Positions 8,916-16,434 of a stretch of DNA of 64,000 nt are shown here, piece by piece. The notes under the pieces were generated by a model, which saw nothing but the letters and a program-made list of their open reading frames with translations, was not told the origin of the DNA and made no database searches. How positions within the stretch are numbered: position 1 is the first letter of the stretch; every line of letters starts with the position of its first letter. Source of the DNA: Embleya scabrispora DSM 41855 (GTDB lineage Bacteria > Actinomycetota > Actinomycetes > Streptomycetales > Streptomycetaceae); assembly GCF_000372745.1 (NCBI RefSeq), contig NZ_KB889687.1, positions 1-64,000 of the forward strand, in the 5' to 3' direction. The position numbers and the translations under genes were made by a program.

Positions 8916-9038
8916 GACGCTTCTCCTGGACCTCTCGCCGAGCGACCCGACGGCGGTCGCCCGCCCCCCGGTTGCGGCACGTGTCGTTCCTTCGTCCCGG
9001 TCCGTCGCAATTTCTTCCAAAACCGGTCCGACTTACGC

Positions 9039-9067
9039 ATGCACGTGCATCTGACCATGCATATGCA
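9039..9067. promoter_or_regulatory. Paired palindromes upstream of DUF397 gene
   Basis: ATGCACGTGCAT at 9039-9050 is a perfect 12-bp palindrome. TGCATATGCA at 9058-9067 is a perfect 10-bp palindrome. Their centres are 18 bp apart. The 12-mer recurs exactly twice upstream of the ATPase gene, so it is a candidate operator of the WhiJ-type regulator. Confidence 0.6.
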
Positions 9068-9198
9068 GCGTACAACGGTGATGATAGCGCAGCCCGACTT
9101 CACTCACACGGGAGGGCTCATGCATTCCTCAAGGTTTCAAAGGAAGCGTAAAAGCTGCTTAAGCGACGGGGGACGAAACGGGCGTAAGAATGCAGAAA

Positions 9199-9220
9199 AC
9201 CCGTCGAAGGATCGACGGGT
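9199..9220. terminator. Hairpin downstream of ATPase gene
   Basis: Perfect 9-bp stem (ACCCGTCGA and its complement) with loop AGGA. It lies about 130 nt past the ATPase stop, within the low-GC pocket, and is probably that gene's terminator. Confidence 0.6.
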
Positions 9221-9352
9221 AAACGCTTCGCAACCTTAACTTGGATACCGCTGCATTCGGTTGCCGCCGGCGAATGTGAATTAGAACTCTCCGCAAAGCT
9301 GCAACGCTAAGCCTGCAACGCAATGCGGTCCATTCACTGCGGACCGTGTTTG

Positions 9353-9856
9353 TCAGGCCGGTATCTCGAACATCGCCCAGACGACCTTTCCGGTGCGCCG
9401 GCCCATACCGTCCAGCGGGAACCAGCCCCACGAATCACTGAAGCAGCCGACCAGATACAGCCCTCGGCCGGATTCCTCGTCCTCGCCACCGGCTTGGGCC
9501 TCGGGGAGGCTCTCACCGGGATCCTGAACCGCACACATCACTCGCTCACCCTTGCGCAGGAGCGCGAGTTGGATATTGTGCGCGACGTCGGCCGCATCGT
9601 CACGGCCGGCGCCGAGTCCGTGACACAGCGCGTTGGTGACGAGCTCGGACACGACCAGCGCGAGGTCGTCCTCCAGGCACGCGGCGCCCCAGCCGGCGAG
9701 CACCGACTGCGTGAAGTCCCGAGCGGCCTTGACCGACTCGCGACGGGCGGCGAGAGCTTGTATCGCGATATCGGATGTAGGGCCCATATCCCCGGCCAGA
9801 GGCTCCATCCACTGAAACGTCGACGTCCGGAACCCTGCGGGACTCGCGACGGTCAT
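9353..9856 (-). CDS. Anti-sigma-factor-like ATP-binding protein (HATPase_c)
   Basis: A 167-residue single-domain GHKL ATPase of the SpoIIAB/RsbW kind. The N-box is VSELVTNALCHG (about residues 70-81), followed by a G1-like VQDPGE and a G2 box ESGRGLYLV near residue 130. Such proteins bind sigma factors or phosphorylate anti-sigma antagonists. In streptomycetes this form (AbaA orfE-like) is found in WhiJ-type clusters, which matches the neighbours here. GGAGG lies 7 nt before the ATG. Its upstream region holds two exact ATGCACGTGCAT palindromes, implying common control with the DUF397 gene. Confidence 0.92.
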   Translation of the reverse strand: MTVASPAGFRTSTFQWMEPLAGDMGPTSDIAIQALAARRESVKAARDFTQSVLAGWGAACLEDDLALVVSELVTNALCHGLGAGRDDAADVAHNIQLALLRKGERVMCAVQDPGESLPEAQAGGEDEESGRGLYLVGCFSDSWGWFPLDGMGRRTGKVVWAMFEIPA

Positions 9857-9928
9857 CCGTGCCTCCGAGCGGGTACTGGTCCCCGGCCTGTTGGGAACGC
9901 CGCCAGAGGACTCGCCTCACAGAGCGTC

Positions 9929-9953
9929 CATGCACATGCGCGTGCACATGCAC
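9929..9953. promoter_or_regulatory. Degenerate TGCAC/GTGCA palindrome cluster
   Basis: Contains TGCAC-ATGCGC-GTGCA (9931-9946), an interrupted version of the ATGCACGTGCAT site. It lies about 80 bp upstream of the ATPase start. Confidence 0.4.
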
Positions 9954-9994
9954 ACACTTCATTATGAGGATGCCGACCCCAACTGCAAGACCGG

Positions 9995-10046
9995 ATGCAC
10001 GTGCATCGACGATTTCTGCGTCTGCACCACGCCGATGCACGTGCAT
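9995..10046. promoter_or_regulatory. Two exact ATGCACGTGCAT palindromes 40 bp apart
   Basis: Exact copies at 9995-10006 and 10035-10046, upstream of the ATPase gene. The start-to-start spacing is exactly 40 bp. Together with 9039-9050 they make three identical 12-bp sites in about 1 kb, far more than chance allows. Confidence 0.65.
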
Positions 10047-10073
10047 TTCGATCGACCAAGGGTCGCTTTACGC

Positions 10074-10116
10074 CCGGTTCTCGGACATATCAGAGAACCG
10101 GTCTTTTCCTTCTTTT
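10074..10116 (+). terminator. T-tailed hairpin in plus orientation
   Basis: Perfect 9-bp stem (CCGGTTCTC and its complement) with a 10-nt loop, followed by TCTTTTCCTTCTTTT. It looks like a classical intrinsic terminator read rightward. No plus-strand gene is recognised upstream, so it may also serve as an untailed terminator for the leftward gene that ends at 10194. Confidence 0.6.
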
Positions 10117-10193
10117 GGCCATACCTCGGGAATAATCCGGACAAGCTACGCATGCCTTGGCCGGCCGACTCCCGATCGTGCCCGTTCGAGCAC

Positions 10194-11264
10194 TCAGGCC
10201 GAGGCGCCCGACGGCTGCCGGGGGGCCTCCCGGGCCTGGTCGTCCGAGCCGTTCCCGCGGCCTGTGAACTGGATCACCAGTGCCGCGCCGGCAACCAGGA
10301 AGACCGCCAGACCCGGACCGAACAGCAGCCACGGCATGACCGAGACCTCGGTGTCCTCGTCCGGGATGCTGTCCGCGTTCTCGAAGGTGTCGATGTTCGC
10401 GCCGATGTTCTCCACCAGGGCGTTGAACTTGGCCAGGATGCGGTCGGTCTCGACCAGGCCCTTGCCGACCTTCGGGTACTGCGTGGCCAGTTCGGCGGTG
10501 AACTGCGGGGTGGGCTTCTTCAGCAGTGCGGCCATCGACGGGAGCGACTTGGTCTTCATCCCGACCGCCATCTTGCCCAGCGTGTCCAGGTCGTTGTGCG
10601 CCTGCTGGTATCCGGCGTCGGTGAAGGTGGGCCGGAAAGCGGTGAACATCTTCTCGGACGCCTTGGTCTTGCCGATCACCCCGGTGGCGAAGACGCCGAC
10701 CACCATGCCCAGACCGACCACGGCCGCCAGCGACAGACACACCGTGCTCAGCACGACCCTGTTGCCGACCAGGGAGAACAGCAGGCCGCCCGCGCCGACC
10801 ACGAGCAACACGATGCCCGGGATCAGATAGAGGTAGGTGACCGCGGTGTTGGGCGCGTCCGCCGTCGGAATGTCGTCGGCCTGGCGGAAGTTCCCGGCCT
10901 GCGCCTCCATCGTGCCCGCGAGCTTGTTGAACCGGGGCATGATCGTGGGCAGTTCCTTGAGGCCCTTGCCCACCTCGGGTGCGGTCACGCCCATCAGATT
11001 GATCAGCGCCGGCGTCTCGATCCCGGCCTGCTTCGCCAGGCCCGGCAGCGTCTCCGCCTGGAGCTGCGCGAGCATCTCGTTCATCGTGACCAGGTCGGTC
11101 CGGCTCTGGGCGATCGCGGCCGGGGTGAAGGCCGGGCGGAAGTCATTGGTCAGATCGTCGACAGCCTGCGTCTTCTTCGGCAGGCCGGCGGCCAGCGGGA
11201 AGATGATCAGGGCCGCACCCAGCAGGGCGATCAGCACCAGCGCCACGTGGCGGTATGCACGCAC
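10194..11264 (-). CDS. Internally duplicated integral membrane protein
   Basis: A 356-residue protein with a membrane span at about residues 7-27, a first extracytoplasmic-type region (about 35-135), two spans (about 145-195), a second region (about 205-300) and a final span (about 308-330). The two soluble regions are duplicates. FRPAFTPAAIAQSRTDLVTMN matches FRPTFTDAGYQQAHNDLDTLG, APEVGKGLKELPTIMPRFNKL matches YPKVGKGLVETDRILAKFNAL, and both units end in ADDIP or ADSIP. GTG start with GGGAGAA upstream. No family name recognised. It lies downstream of the divergent acyl-CoA dehydrogenase promoter region. Confidence 0.85.
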   Translation of the reverse strand: MRAYRHVALVLIALLGAALIIFPLAAGLPKKTQAVDDLTNDFRPAFTPAAIAQSRTDLVTMNEMLAQLQAETLPGLAKQAGIETPALINLMGVTAPEVGKGLKELPTIMPRFNKLAGTMEAQAGNFRQADDIPTADAPNTAVTYLYLIPGIVLLVVGAGGLLFSLVGNRVVLSTVCLSLAAVVGLGMVVGVFATGVIGKTKASEKMFTAFRPTFTDAGYQQAHNDLDTLGKMAVGMKTKSLPSMAALLKKPTPQFTAELATQYPKVGKGLVETDRILAKFNALVENIGANIDTFENADSIPDEDTEVSVMPWLLFGPGLAVFLVAGAALVIQFTGRGNGSDDQAREAPRQPSGASA

Positions 11265-11306
11265 AGCGGGTTCTCCCTTCGCTTTCCGTTATTCCTCGGA
11301 TCGTAT

Positions 11307-11327
11307 GGGTGATCACCTCGATCACCC
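11307..11327. promoter_or_regulatory. Inverted repeat in divergent promoter region
   Basis: GGGTGATC-ACCTC-GATCACCC, with perfect 8-bp arms. It lies 43 bp upstream of the duplicated membrane gene and divergent from the acyl-CoA dehydrogenase pair. Candidate operator with unknown regulator. Confidence 0.5.
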
Positions 11328-11553
11328 GGGACCCGCACGGCGGAAAGCACCTGTTCTCGTTGTTTGTCACTCGGGCAGCCGATCTTCGCAAAGCGCAACC
11401 CGCCAGTCAGCTACTGGCAAGTAATGTCATGGGATCGAGATCTCCGGCACATCGCTCTCCCGGGCGGGCGATGCCATGGATCGGTCCACCGTCAAGGGCT
11501 ACGTTTGCGCCCGCCGGCTCGTGCGAGCGGCGAGGTGTGAACGGAGGTCGCCG

Positions 11554-12573
11554 GTGGATCTTGAACCGACGGAAGATCAAAAGGCGGTACGAACCGCCTT
11601 TTCGGAGTTCTTCACGGATCGATGCCCCATTTCCGTGGTCCGCGCGGCCGAGCCGCTCGGCTTCGCGGCGGACCTGTGGCGGCGACTGGCGGCGATGGGC
11701 GCACCCGGCATGGCGCTGCCCGAAGGGGTCGGCGGCGGCGGAGCCGGCCGCTCGGACCTGACCCTGCTCCTGCACGAGGCCGGCCGGGTCCTGGCGCCGG
11801 TGCCGCTGAGCGGGCATCTGGCCGCGTCCCCGCTGCTGGTCGACACACCGTGGTGCGCCGAGGCGGCCGAGGGCACGTTGATCGTGGCACCCGCGCTGCG
11901 ACCGACCGTGGACGGGCTGGCCCGCCTGGTGCCCGGCGGCGCGGTCGCGCACGTCGTGGTGGCCCTGGACGAGGACGAACTGGTCGCCGTGCGCGGCGAA
12001 CCGCCGATGACCGCGCCGGTCAACCACGCGTGTGCGCCGCTCGCCGACCGGTACGTGCGTGACGACCGCGGTGGTCGGGTGGTGCTGGCCCGAGGTGACG
12101 AGGCGGCGCGGCGCTTCGCGATGTTGCGCCGCGAGTGGCAGTTGTATACGGCGGCCACGCTGGCCGGACTGGCCGAGCGGGCGTTGGAGCTGGCGGTGGC
12201 GTACACGCTGGAGCGCGAGCAGTTCGGCAAGCCGATCGGCGCGTTCCAGGCGGTCCAACAGGGGCTGGCCGATCTGGTCGGGCCGGTGGACGGGATCCGA
12301 CTGCTGGCCGCGCGGGCCGCGTGGTGTGCCGACGAGGGCGATCCGGCACAGGCCGGCCGGCTGGCGACGATGGCGTTTTTGGCCGCGACCGAGGTGGCCC
12401 GCGCCACGACGTATCGCGCGGTGCACTTCCACGGCGGATACGGGGTCACCCTCGAATACGACATCCAGCTCTACTTCCGCCGTGCACGGGGTTGGCCGCT
12501 GGTCCTGGGTGACCCGGACGAGGAGTACCAGCGGTTGGCCGACGACCTCTTCGGACCTGTGGGGAGCAGCTGA
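11554..12573 (+). CDS. Acyl-CoA dehydrogenase, short subunit
   Basis: A 339-residue flavoprotein of the acyl-CoA dehydrogenase superfamily, shorter than the usual 380-400. The N-terminal helical domain begins VDLEPTEDQKAVRTAF. The C-terminal domain carries the FAD/tetramer segment EREQFGKPIGAFQAVQQGLADL and HFHGGYGVTLEYDIQLYFRRA. The start is GTG with GGAGG 6 nt upstream; the frame is open further upstream but without homology. The stop overlaps the next gene (TGATG). Adjacent short/long FadE pairs in actinobacteria form alpha2-beta2 heterotetramers that act on bulky acyl-CoAs such as steroid side chains. I infer the same arrangement; the substrate is unknown. Confidence 0.88.
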   Translation: MDLEPTEDQKAVRTAFSEFFTDRCPISVVRAAEPLGFAADLWRRLAAMGAPGMALPEGVGGGGAGRSDLTLLLHEAGRVLAPVPLSGHLAASPLLVDTPWCAEAAEGTLIVAPALRPTVDGLARLVPGGAVAHVVVALDEDELVAVRGEPPMTAPVNHACAPLADRYVRDDRGGRVVLARGDEAARRFAMLRREWQLYTAATLAGLAERALELAVAYTLEREQFGKPIGAFQAVQQGLADLVGPVDGIRLLAARAAWCADEGDPAQAGRLATMAFLAATEVARATTYRAVHFHGGYGVTLEYDIQLYFRRARGWPLVLGDPDEEYQRLADDLFGPVGSS

Positions 12574-13730
12574 TGGACTTTCGACCGAAGGAGTCGGTGG
12601 AGGAGTTCCGACGTTGGATCCGGGCGTTCGTCGCGGAGCACCTGACCGAGGACATGATCGAGCGGGCCCGGCGCACCGGCACCTTCCACGACTGGGAGTT
12701 CCATCGCGCGCTCGCCGCGACCGGGGTGATCGCCGAGGGCATGGCCGGGCCCGGGCGCGGCACCGGCCGTGATCCGTTGGAGTTGTACGTCCTGTTCGAC
12801 GAACTCGGGCTGGCCGACGCACCGTTCTTCGGGCTGGCCAACACGATGCTGGTGGCGGGCATCGTCGAGCAGATCGGCAGCGCGTTCCATCTGGCCGAGG
12901 TACTGCCCCGGTTCCACCGCGGCGAGGCGATCGCGGCGCTCGGCTACAGCGAGCCGGGGTCGGGCTCGGACGTGGCCGCGGCGGCCACTCGGGCGGAGCG
13001 CGTCCTGGGCCACCCGGAGGACGAGCCGGTGTGGCTGGTGAACGGGCAGAAGATGTTCACCACGCTCGTGCACGAGGCCGGCTACGTGATCCTGCTGACC
13101 CGCACCGACCCGGACGTGGCCAAGCATCGCGGACTGACCATGTTCCTGGTGCCGATGGACCTGCCGGGCATCTCCTTCCAGCCGGTGCAAACGATGGGCG
13201 GAGACCGTACCAACATCACCTACTTCACCGACGTCCGGGTGCCCGACCGTTGGCGGCTGGGCGAGGTCGACGGCGGGTGGGGCGTGATGAAGGTGGCGCT
13301 GGCGTACGAGCGCGGTGTGTTCGGCAACATGAACCAGGGTGTGTCGCTGCTGCGGCGATTCACCCGGTGGGCGGCCGAGAGCGGGGCGATGGACGACACC
13401 TCGGTACGCAAGCGGCTGGCCAGGATCGCGATCGACAACGAGATCACCGCGCTGCTGGCGCTGCGACCGGCGCTGATCGCGAGCGCGGGCGGGTTGCCGA
13501 CGACCGAGGGCTCGATCGCGAAATTGTTCGCGAGCGAGGCGTACAACCGCGCCGCCGAGGCGTGCCTGGACATGGCCGGGCCCGAGGGGTTGCTCGGCGA
13601 GCCCGGGGACGCGTGGTTCGTCGACCATGCCGCTCGGGACGCTCCGGTGACCACGATCTACGGCGGAACCAGTGAGATCCAGCGCAACAACATCGCCGAG
13701 CACCGGTTGGGACTGCCGCGGGCTCGCTAG
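12573..13730 (+). CDS. Acyl-CoA dehydrogenase, long subunit
   Basis: A 385-residue acyl-CoA dehydrogenase. It has the FAD-binding signature ALGYSEPGSGSDVAAAATRA near residues 125-145, the middle beta-domain segment VNGQKMFTTLVHEAGYVILLTRTD, and a C-terminal GGTSEIQRNNIAEHRLGLPR. The residue before GGT in the usual catalytic YEGT motif is Tyr-Gly rather than Tyr-Glu, so the base, if present, lies elsewhere, as in isovaleryl-CoA dehydrogenase-type enzymes. It is coupled to the short subunit through a TGATG overlap. No CoA ligase or hydratase lies beside the pair. Confidence 0.9.
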   Translation: MDFRPKESVEEFRRWIRAFVAEHLTEDMIERARRTGTFHDWEFHRALAATGVIAEGMAGPGRGTGRDPLELYVLFDELGLADAPFFGLANTMLVAGIVEQIGSAFHLAEVLPRFHRGEAIAALGYSEPGSGSDVAAAATRAERVLGHPEDEPVWLVNGQKMFTTLVHEAGYVILLTRTDPDVAKHRGLTMFLVPMDLPGISFQPVQTMGGDRTNITYFTDVRVPDRWRLGEVDGGWGVMKVALAYERGVFGNMNQGVSLLRRFTRWAAESGAMDDTSVRKRLARIAIDNEITALLALRPALIASAGGLPTTEGSIAKLFASEAYNRAAEACLDMAGPEGLLGEPGDAWFVDHAARDAPVTTIYGGTSEIQRNNIAEHRLGLPRAR

Positions 13731-13874
13731 GGCGGGCGCCGGTGGTGTGGTGCCCGGCGTCCACCGATATGACGGGCTCGGATGGCGGGCGGCCGAACGG
13801 GTGGCCGGAGCGTGGGCCGCTTCATGGCAGACTTCGGCACCGTTCACACCGGTGAGCGAAACGGAGTTTCTGCC

Positions 13875-16352
13875 ATGCGGCCGCTGCACGACGAGGACCC
13901 TTCGAGCGTTGGCGCCTACCGATTGGTGGGCCGGCTCGGCGAAGGGACCACGGCTCGGACCTATCTGGGGGCCGCCCCCGACGACACACCCGTCGTCGTG
14001 CGGGTGATCCGGGCCGACCTCGGGCGTGATCCCGCCTTCCGGGCCCGTTTCGGCGACGAGGTGGACGCTGCCCGGCGGTTGCCCGGCCTGGGCACGGCGG
14101 TGATCCTGGACGCCGACACCACCGGACGTCAGCTCTGGTACGCCACCACCCACCTCCCGGGCCCGACCCTGGAGCAGACGGTGCGCCGGCACGGCCCGTT
14201 GCCCGGCCATTCGCTGCGCGTGCTCGCCGGCGAACTCGCGGCCGCGCTGGGCCGATTGCACGCGGTCGGGCTCCACCACGGCCGACTCGACCCGGGTTCG
14301 GTGCTGCTCGGCCCGGACGGGCCGTGGTTGCCCGGGCTCGGGATCGCGCACGGGTCGGCCGGCTCGTCGGTGACCGCCGACGGCGTGGTGATCGGCACCG
14401 TGCTCGACTCCCCCGGTTTCCGTTCGCCGGAGCAGGTCCGGGATCTGACGGTGGGTCCGCCGAGCGACGTGTTCTCGCTCGGGTCCGTGCTCGCGTTCGC
14501 CGCGACCGGCGTGGGCCCCTTCGATCGGGGTGGCGCGGCGGGCTCGGTGGCCGATCGGGTCGCCGAGGGTGATCCCGGACTCGGCGACGTGCCCGCGTCG
14601 TTGCGCACCCTGATCGCCGCGTGCCTGGTCAAGGACCCCGCGCACCGGCCCGCTCCGGAGGAGGTGGTCCGGGTCGCGGCCGGCACCCCGGGGCCGACCT
14701 GGCTGCCGGCGGCCGGCGCCGCGTGGGTAGCCGAACGGGTGGCCAATCCGTGGGAGCCGCCCGAGCCGATGCCCGGCAGCGAGCCGTACGCGCCGGGCAC
14801 CGTACCGGCCCCGCCGCCCGGCAGCGCGACCGCGTCCGCGCCCGCCGCCTCGGCGTCAGCCTCCGCCGCGGCGGACGCCGCACCCGCGGCGGCACCGGCA
14901 TCGGCCGAGGCGGCGACCCCGGCGGAGCCGGCCGCCGCACCCGAGCCCGCCGCGCCGCCCACACGCGCGGCGGCCTCCTCCCGCACCCGTCGGTCCGGTA
15001 CCCGGGCCAAGTCCCGCCGCGGTTTCCTGGGCGTCGCGGCCGGCGCCGCGGTGCTCGGCGGCGCGGTGGCGGCCTGGGCGCTGAGCCGAGGCGGCGACTC
15101 GCCCAAGGCCACGCCCAAGAAGCCCGTGCCGCCGCCGAGTCCGGTCGCCTCGGCCGGCCCGAGCACGCACGCCTCGGTGCAGGAACTCACCGTCTGGACC
15201 ACCGAGAACCTGGTGCCCGCCGCGCTGCTCGGCGACTTGGGCCTGGAGTTCGGGAAGAGCGGTTCCGGAGTCCGGCTGGGCAGCCGGCTCCAGTCCAGGG
15301 CCGGCTATACCCAGGCTCTGGAGCAGGCACTGCGCGCGGGCCGCGGGCCGGATGTGTTCGAGTTGGACCTGCTCGCCCTGGCCCGGTTCAACGCGGCCGA
15401 CCTGATCATGGACCTGACGCCGCATCAGAGCCGATTCGACGCCAACACCTGGTTCCCCGCCGTGCGCGCCTCGGTCACCTCCGCCGGCCGGATCATGGCG
15501 TTGCCATTGGCCGCGAACGTGCCGGTGGTGCTGTACGACAAGGGGCTGTTCCAGGCCGCACAGGTGGGCATACCCGCCGACCGGGTGACCTGGGTCGCGG
15601 ACCTGGAGAAGTTGCGCCTGGCCAACGCGAGCAACCCCGACTACCGCGCGCTGTACGTACCCGGCGGTGCGTGGCCGATCCTGGGCTCGTGCGTGTGGGA
15701 GGACGACGGCACGATCGCGGTCCAGGAGGGCGACGCGTGGCGCGGCACGCTCGACCTGCCCGGCTCGGTGGAGGGGGCCAGGTTCTTCCGTCACCTGCAG
15801 TCCTACGCGCCGGACGCGGTCGGCGTGGGCAACGACGACCCGGCGATCGTCACCCGTGTGGCCAAGGGCAACGTCGCGTCTGCGATCGCCGATTCGGCGC
15901 TGTACGACGCGGTGGTGGCGGCGAATCCGGCGCTGCGCGCGGTGCTGGGCGCGTTCGCGATCCCGGGTCGGACGGCGGGCAAGCCGGCCGCCGTCGGGGT
16001 GCGCGGCACGGTGCTCGCGGTGTCGGCCTCCAGCCTGTTCAAGGAGGCCGCGATGGAACTGCTGGCGCTGATCGCCACCGAGCGCTGGCGCTCGCGGATC
16101 GCGACCGACGGCCGACTGGTCCCGGTGCGCACCGGCCTGGACCGGGCCTTGCCGCCGGACAATCCGATGATTTCGGCCTCGATCACCGCGCTGCCGGTGG
16201 GCGGGCGGGCGTATCCGGTCGCCCCCGGCTGGTCCGAGCGCCCGCTGGTCGAGCTGTCCAAGCAGACCCTTGCCGGCACCGATCCGCTGGCCGCGGCAGC
16301 CGCCGCGAACACGATCGTGGCGCGCGAGTTCGGGGTGTCACCGCCGGCTTGA
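13875..16352 (+). CDS. Pseudokinase fused to membrane-anchored solute-binding domain
   Basis: An 825-residue fusion. Residues 14-270 follow the bacterial Ser/Thr kinase fold (GEGTTARTYLG, SPEQVRDL, PSDVFSLGSVLAFAATG), but key catalytic residues are lost. The VAIK lysine is Arg43, the HRD motif reads His-Gly-Arg at 135-137, and DFG reads Gly-Leu-Gly at 154-156. A Pro/Ala-rich linker (about 290-370) leads to a twin-arginine-like SRRGFLG and one membrane span (about 384-404). Residues 425-825 form an extracellular sugar-type solute-binding domain (AGRGPDVFELD, MALPLAANVPVVLYDKGLF). ATG start with GGAG 8 nt upstream. The neighbouring gene encodes a paralogue of the C-terminal domain; no permease is nearby. 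Likely an extracellular sensor with a cytoplasmic signalling module. Confidence 0.88.
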   Translation: MRPLHDEDPSSVGAYRLVGRLGEGTTARTYLGAAPDDTPVVVRVIRADLGRDPAFRARFGDEVDAARRLPGLGTAVILDADTTGRQLWYATTHLPGPTLEQTVRRHGPLPGHSLRVLAGELAAALGRLHAVGLHHGRLDPGSVLLGPDGPWLPGLGIAHGSAGSSVTADGVVIGTVLDSPGFRSPEQVRDLTVGPPSDVFSLGSVLAFAATGVGPFDRGGAAGSVADRVAEGDPGLGDVPASLRTLIAACLVKDPAHRPAPEEVVRVAAGTPGPTWLPAAGAAWVAERVANPWEPPEPMPGSEPYAPGTVPAPPPGSATASAPAASASASAAADAAPAAAPASAEAATPAEPAAAPEPAAPPTRAAASSRTRRSGTRAKSRRGFLGVAAGAAVLGGAVAAWALSRGGDSPKATPKKPVPPPSPVASAGPSTHASVQELTVWTTENLVPAALLGDLGLEFGKSGSGVRLGSRLQSRAGYTQALEQALRAGRGPDVFELDLLALARFNAADLIMDLTPHQSRFDANTWFPAVRASVTSAGRIMALPLAANVPVVLYDKGLFQAAQVGIPADRVTWVADLEKLRLANASNPDYRALYVPGGAWPILGSCVWEDDGTIAVQEGDAWRGTLDLPGSVEGARFFRHLQSYAPDAVGVGNDDPAIVTRVAKGNVASAIADSALYDAVVAANPALRAVLGAFAIPGRTAGKPAAVGVRGTVLAVSASSLFKEAAMELLALIATERWRSRIATDGRLVPVRTGLDRALPPDNPMISASITALPVGGRAYPVAPGWSERPLVELSKQTLAGTDPLAAAAAANTIVAREFGVSPPA

Positions 16353-16434
16353 CGGATCTCCCGATCAGCAGCGCGGGGCGCGCGCCCTAGGGTTTGCGGA
16401 ACATCCGTATCCCGCCAACCGGAGGAGCCGCACA

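Larger units (their letters stand above)
8916..9352. other. 437-nt intergenic region with a low-GC pocket
   Basis: The DUF397 promoter should lie here. Bases 9121-9300 are about 52% GC, against roughly 72% elsewhere. Contents are two palindromes (9039-9050, 9058-9067) and a perfect hairpin (9199-9220). No convincing gene is present on either strand. Confidence 0.6.
9857..10193. other. 337-nt intergenic region rich in TGCA palindromes
   Basis: Upstream region of the ATPase gene and downstream region of the duplicated membrane protein. It holds the palindromes listed separately and a T-tailed hairpin. Short frames rich in Met, His and Cys run through the palindromes on both strands. None combines a start, a ribosome binding site and a stop in a believable way. 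Confidence 0.55.

Noticed and set aside
9891-10100. Plus-strand reading frame rich in His, Met and Cys (MHMRVHMH..., TGCTCIDDFCVCTTP), resembling a peptide precursor
   Set aside because: It has no stop near its end and simply continues antisense through the duplicated membrane gene; the His/Met/Cys content comes from the TGCA palindromes. Only the terminator beyond it keeps the idea alive.
9962-10153. 63-codon minus-strand frame upstream of the ATPase gene
   Set aside because: Weak ribosome binding site, no homology, atypical codon use, and it runs over the palindromic operators.
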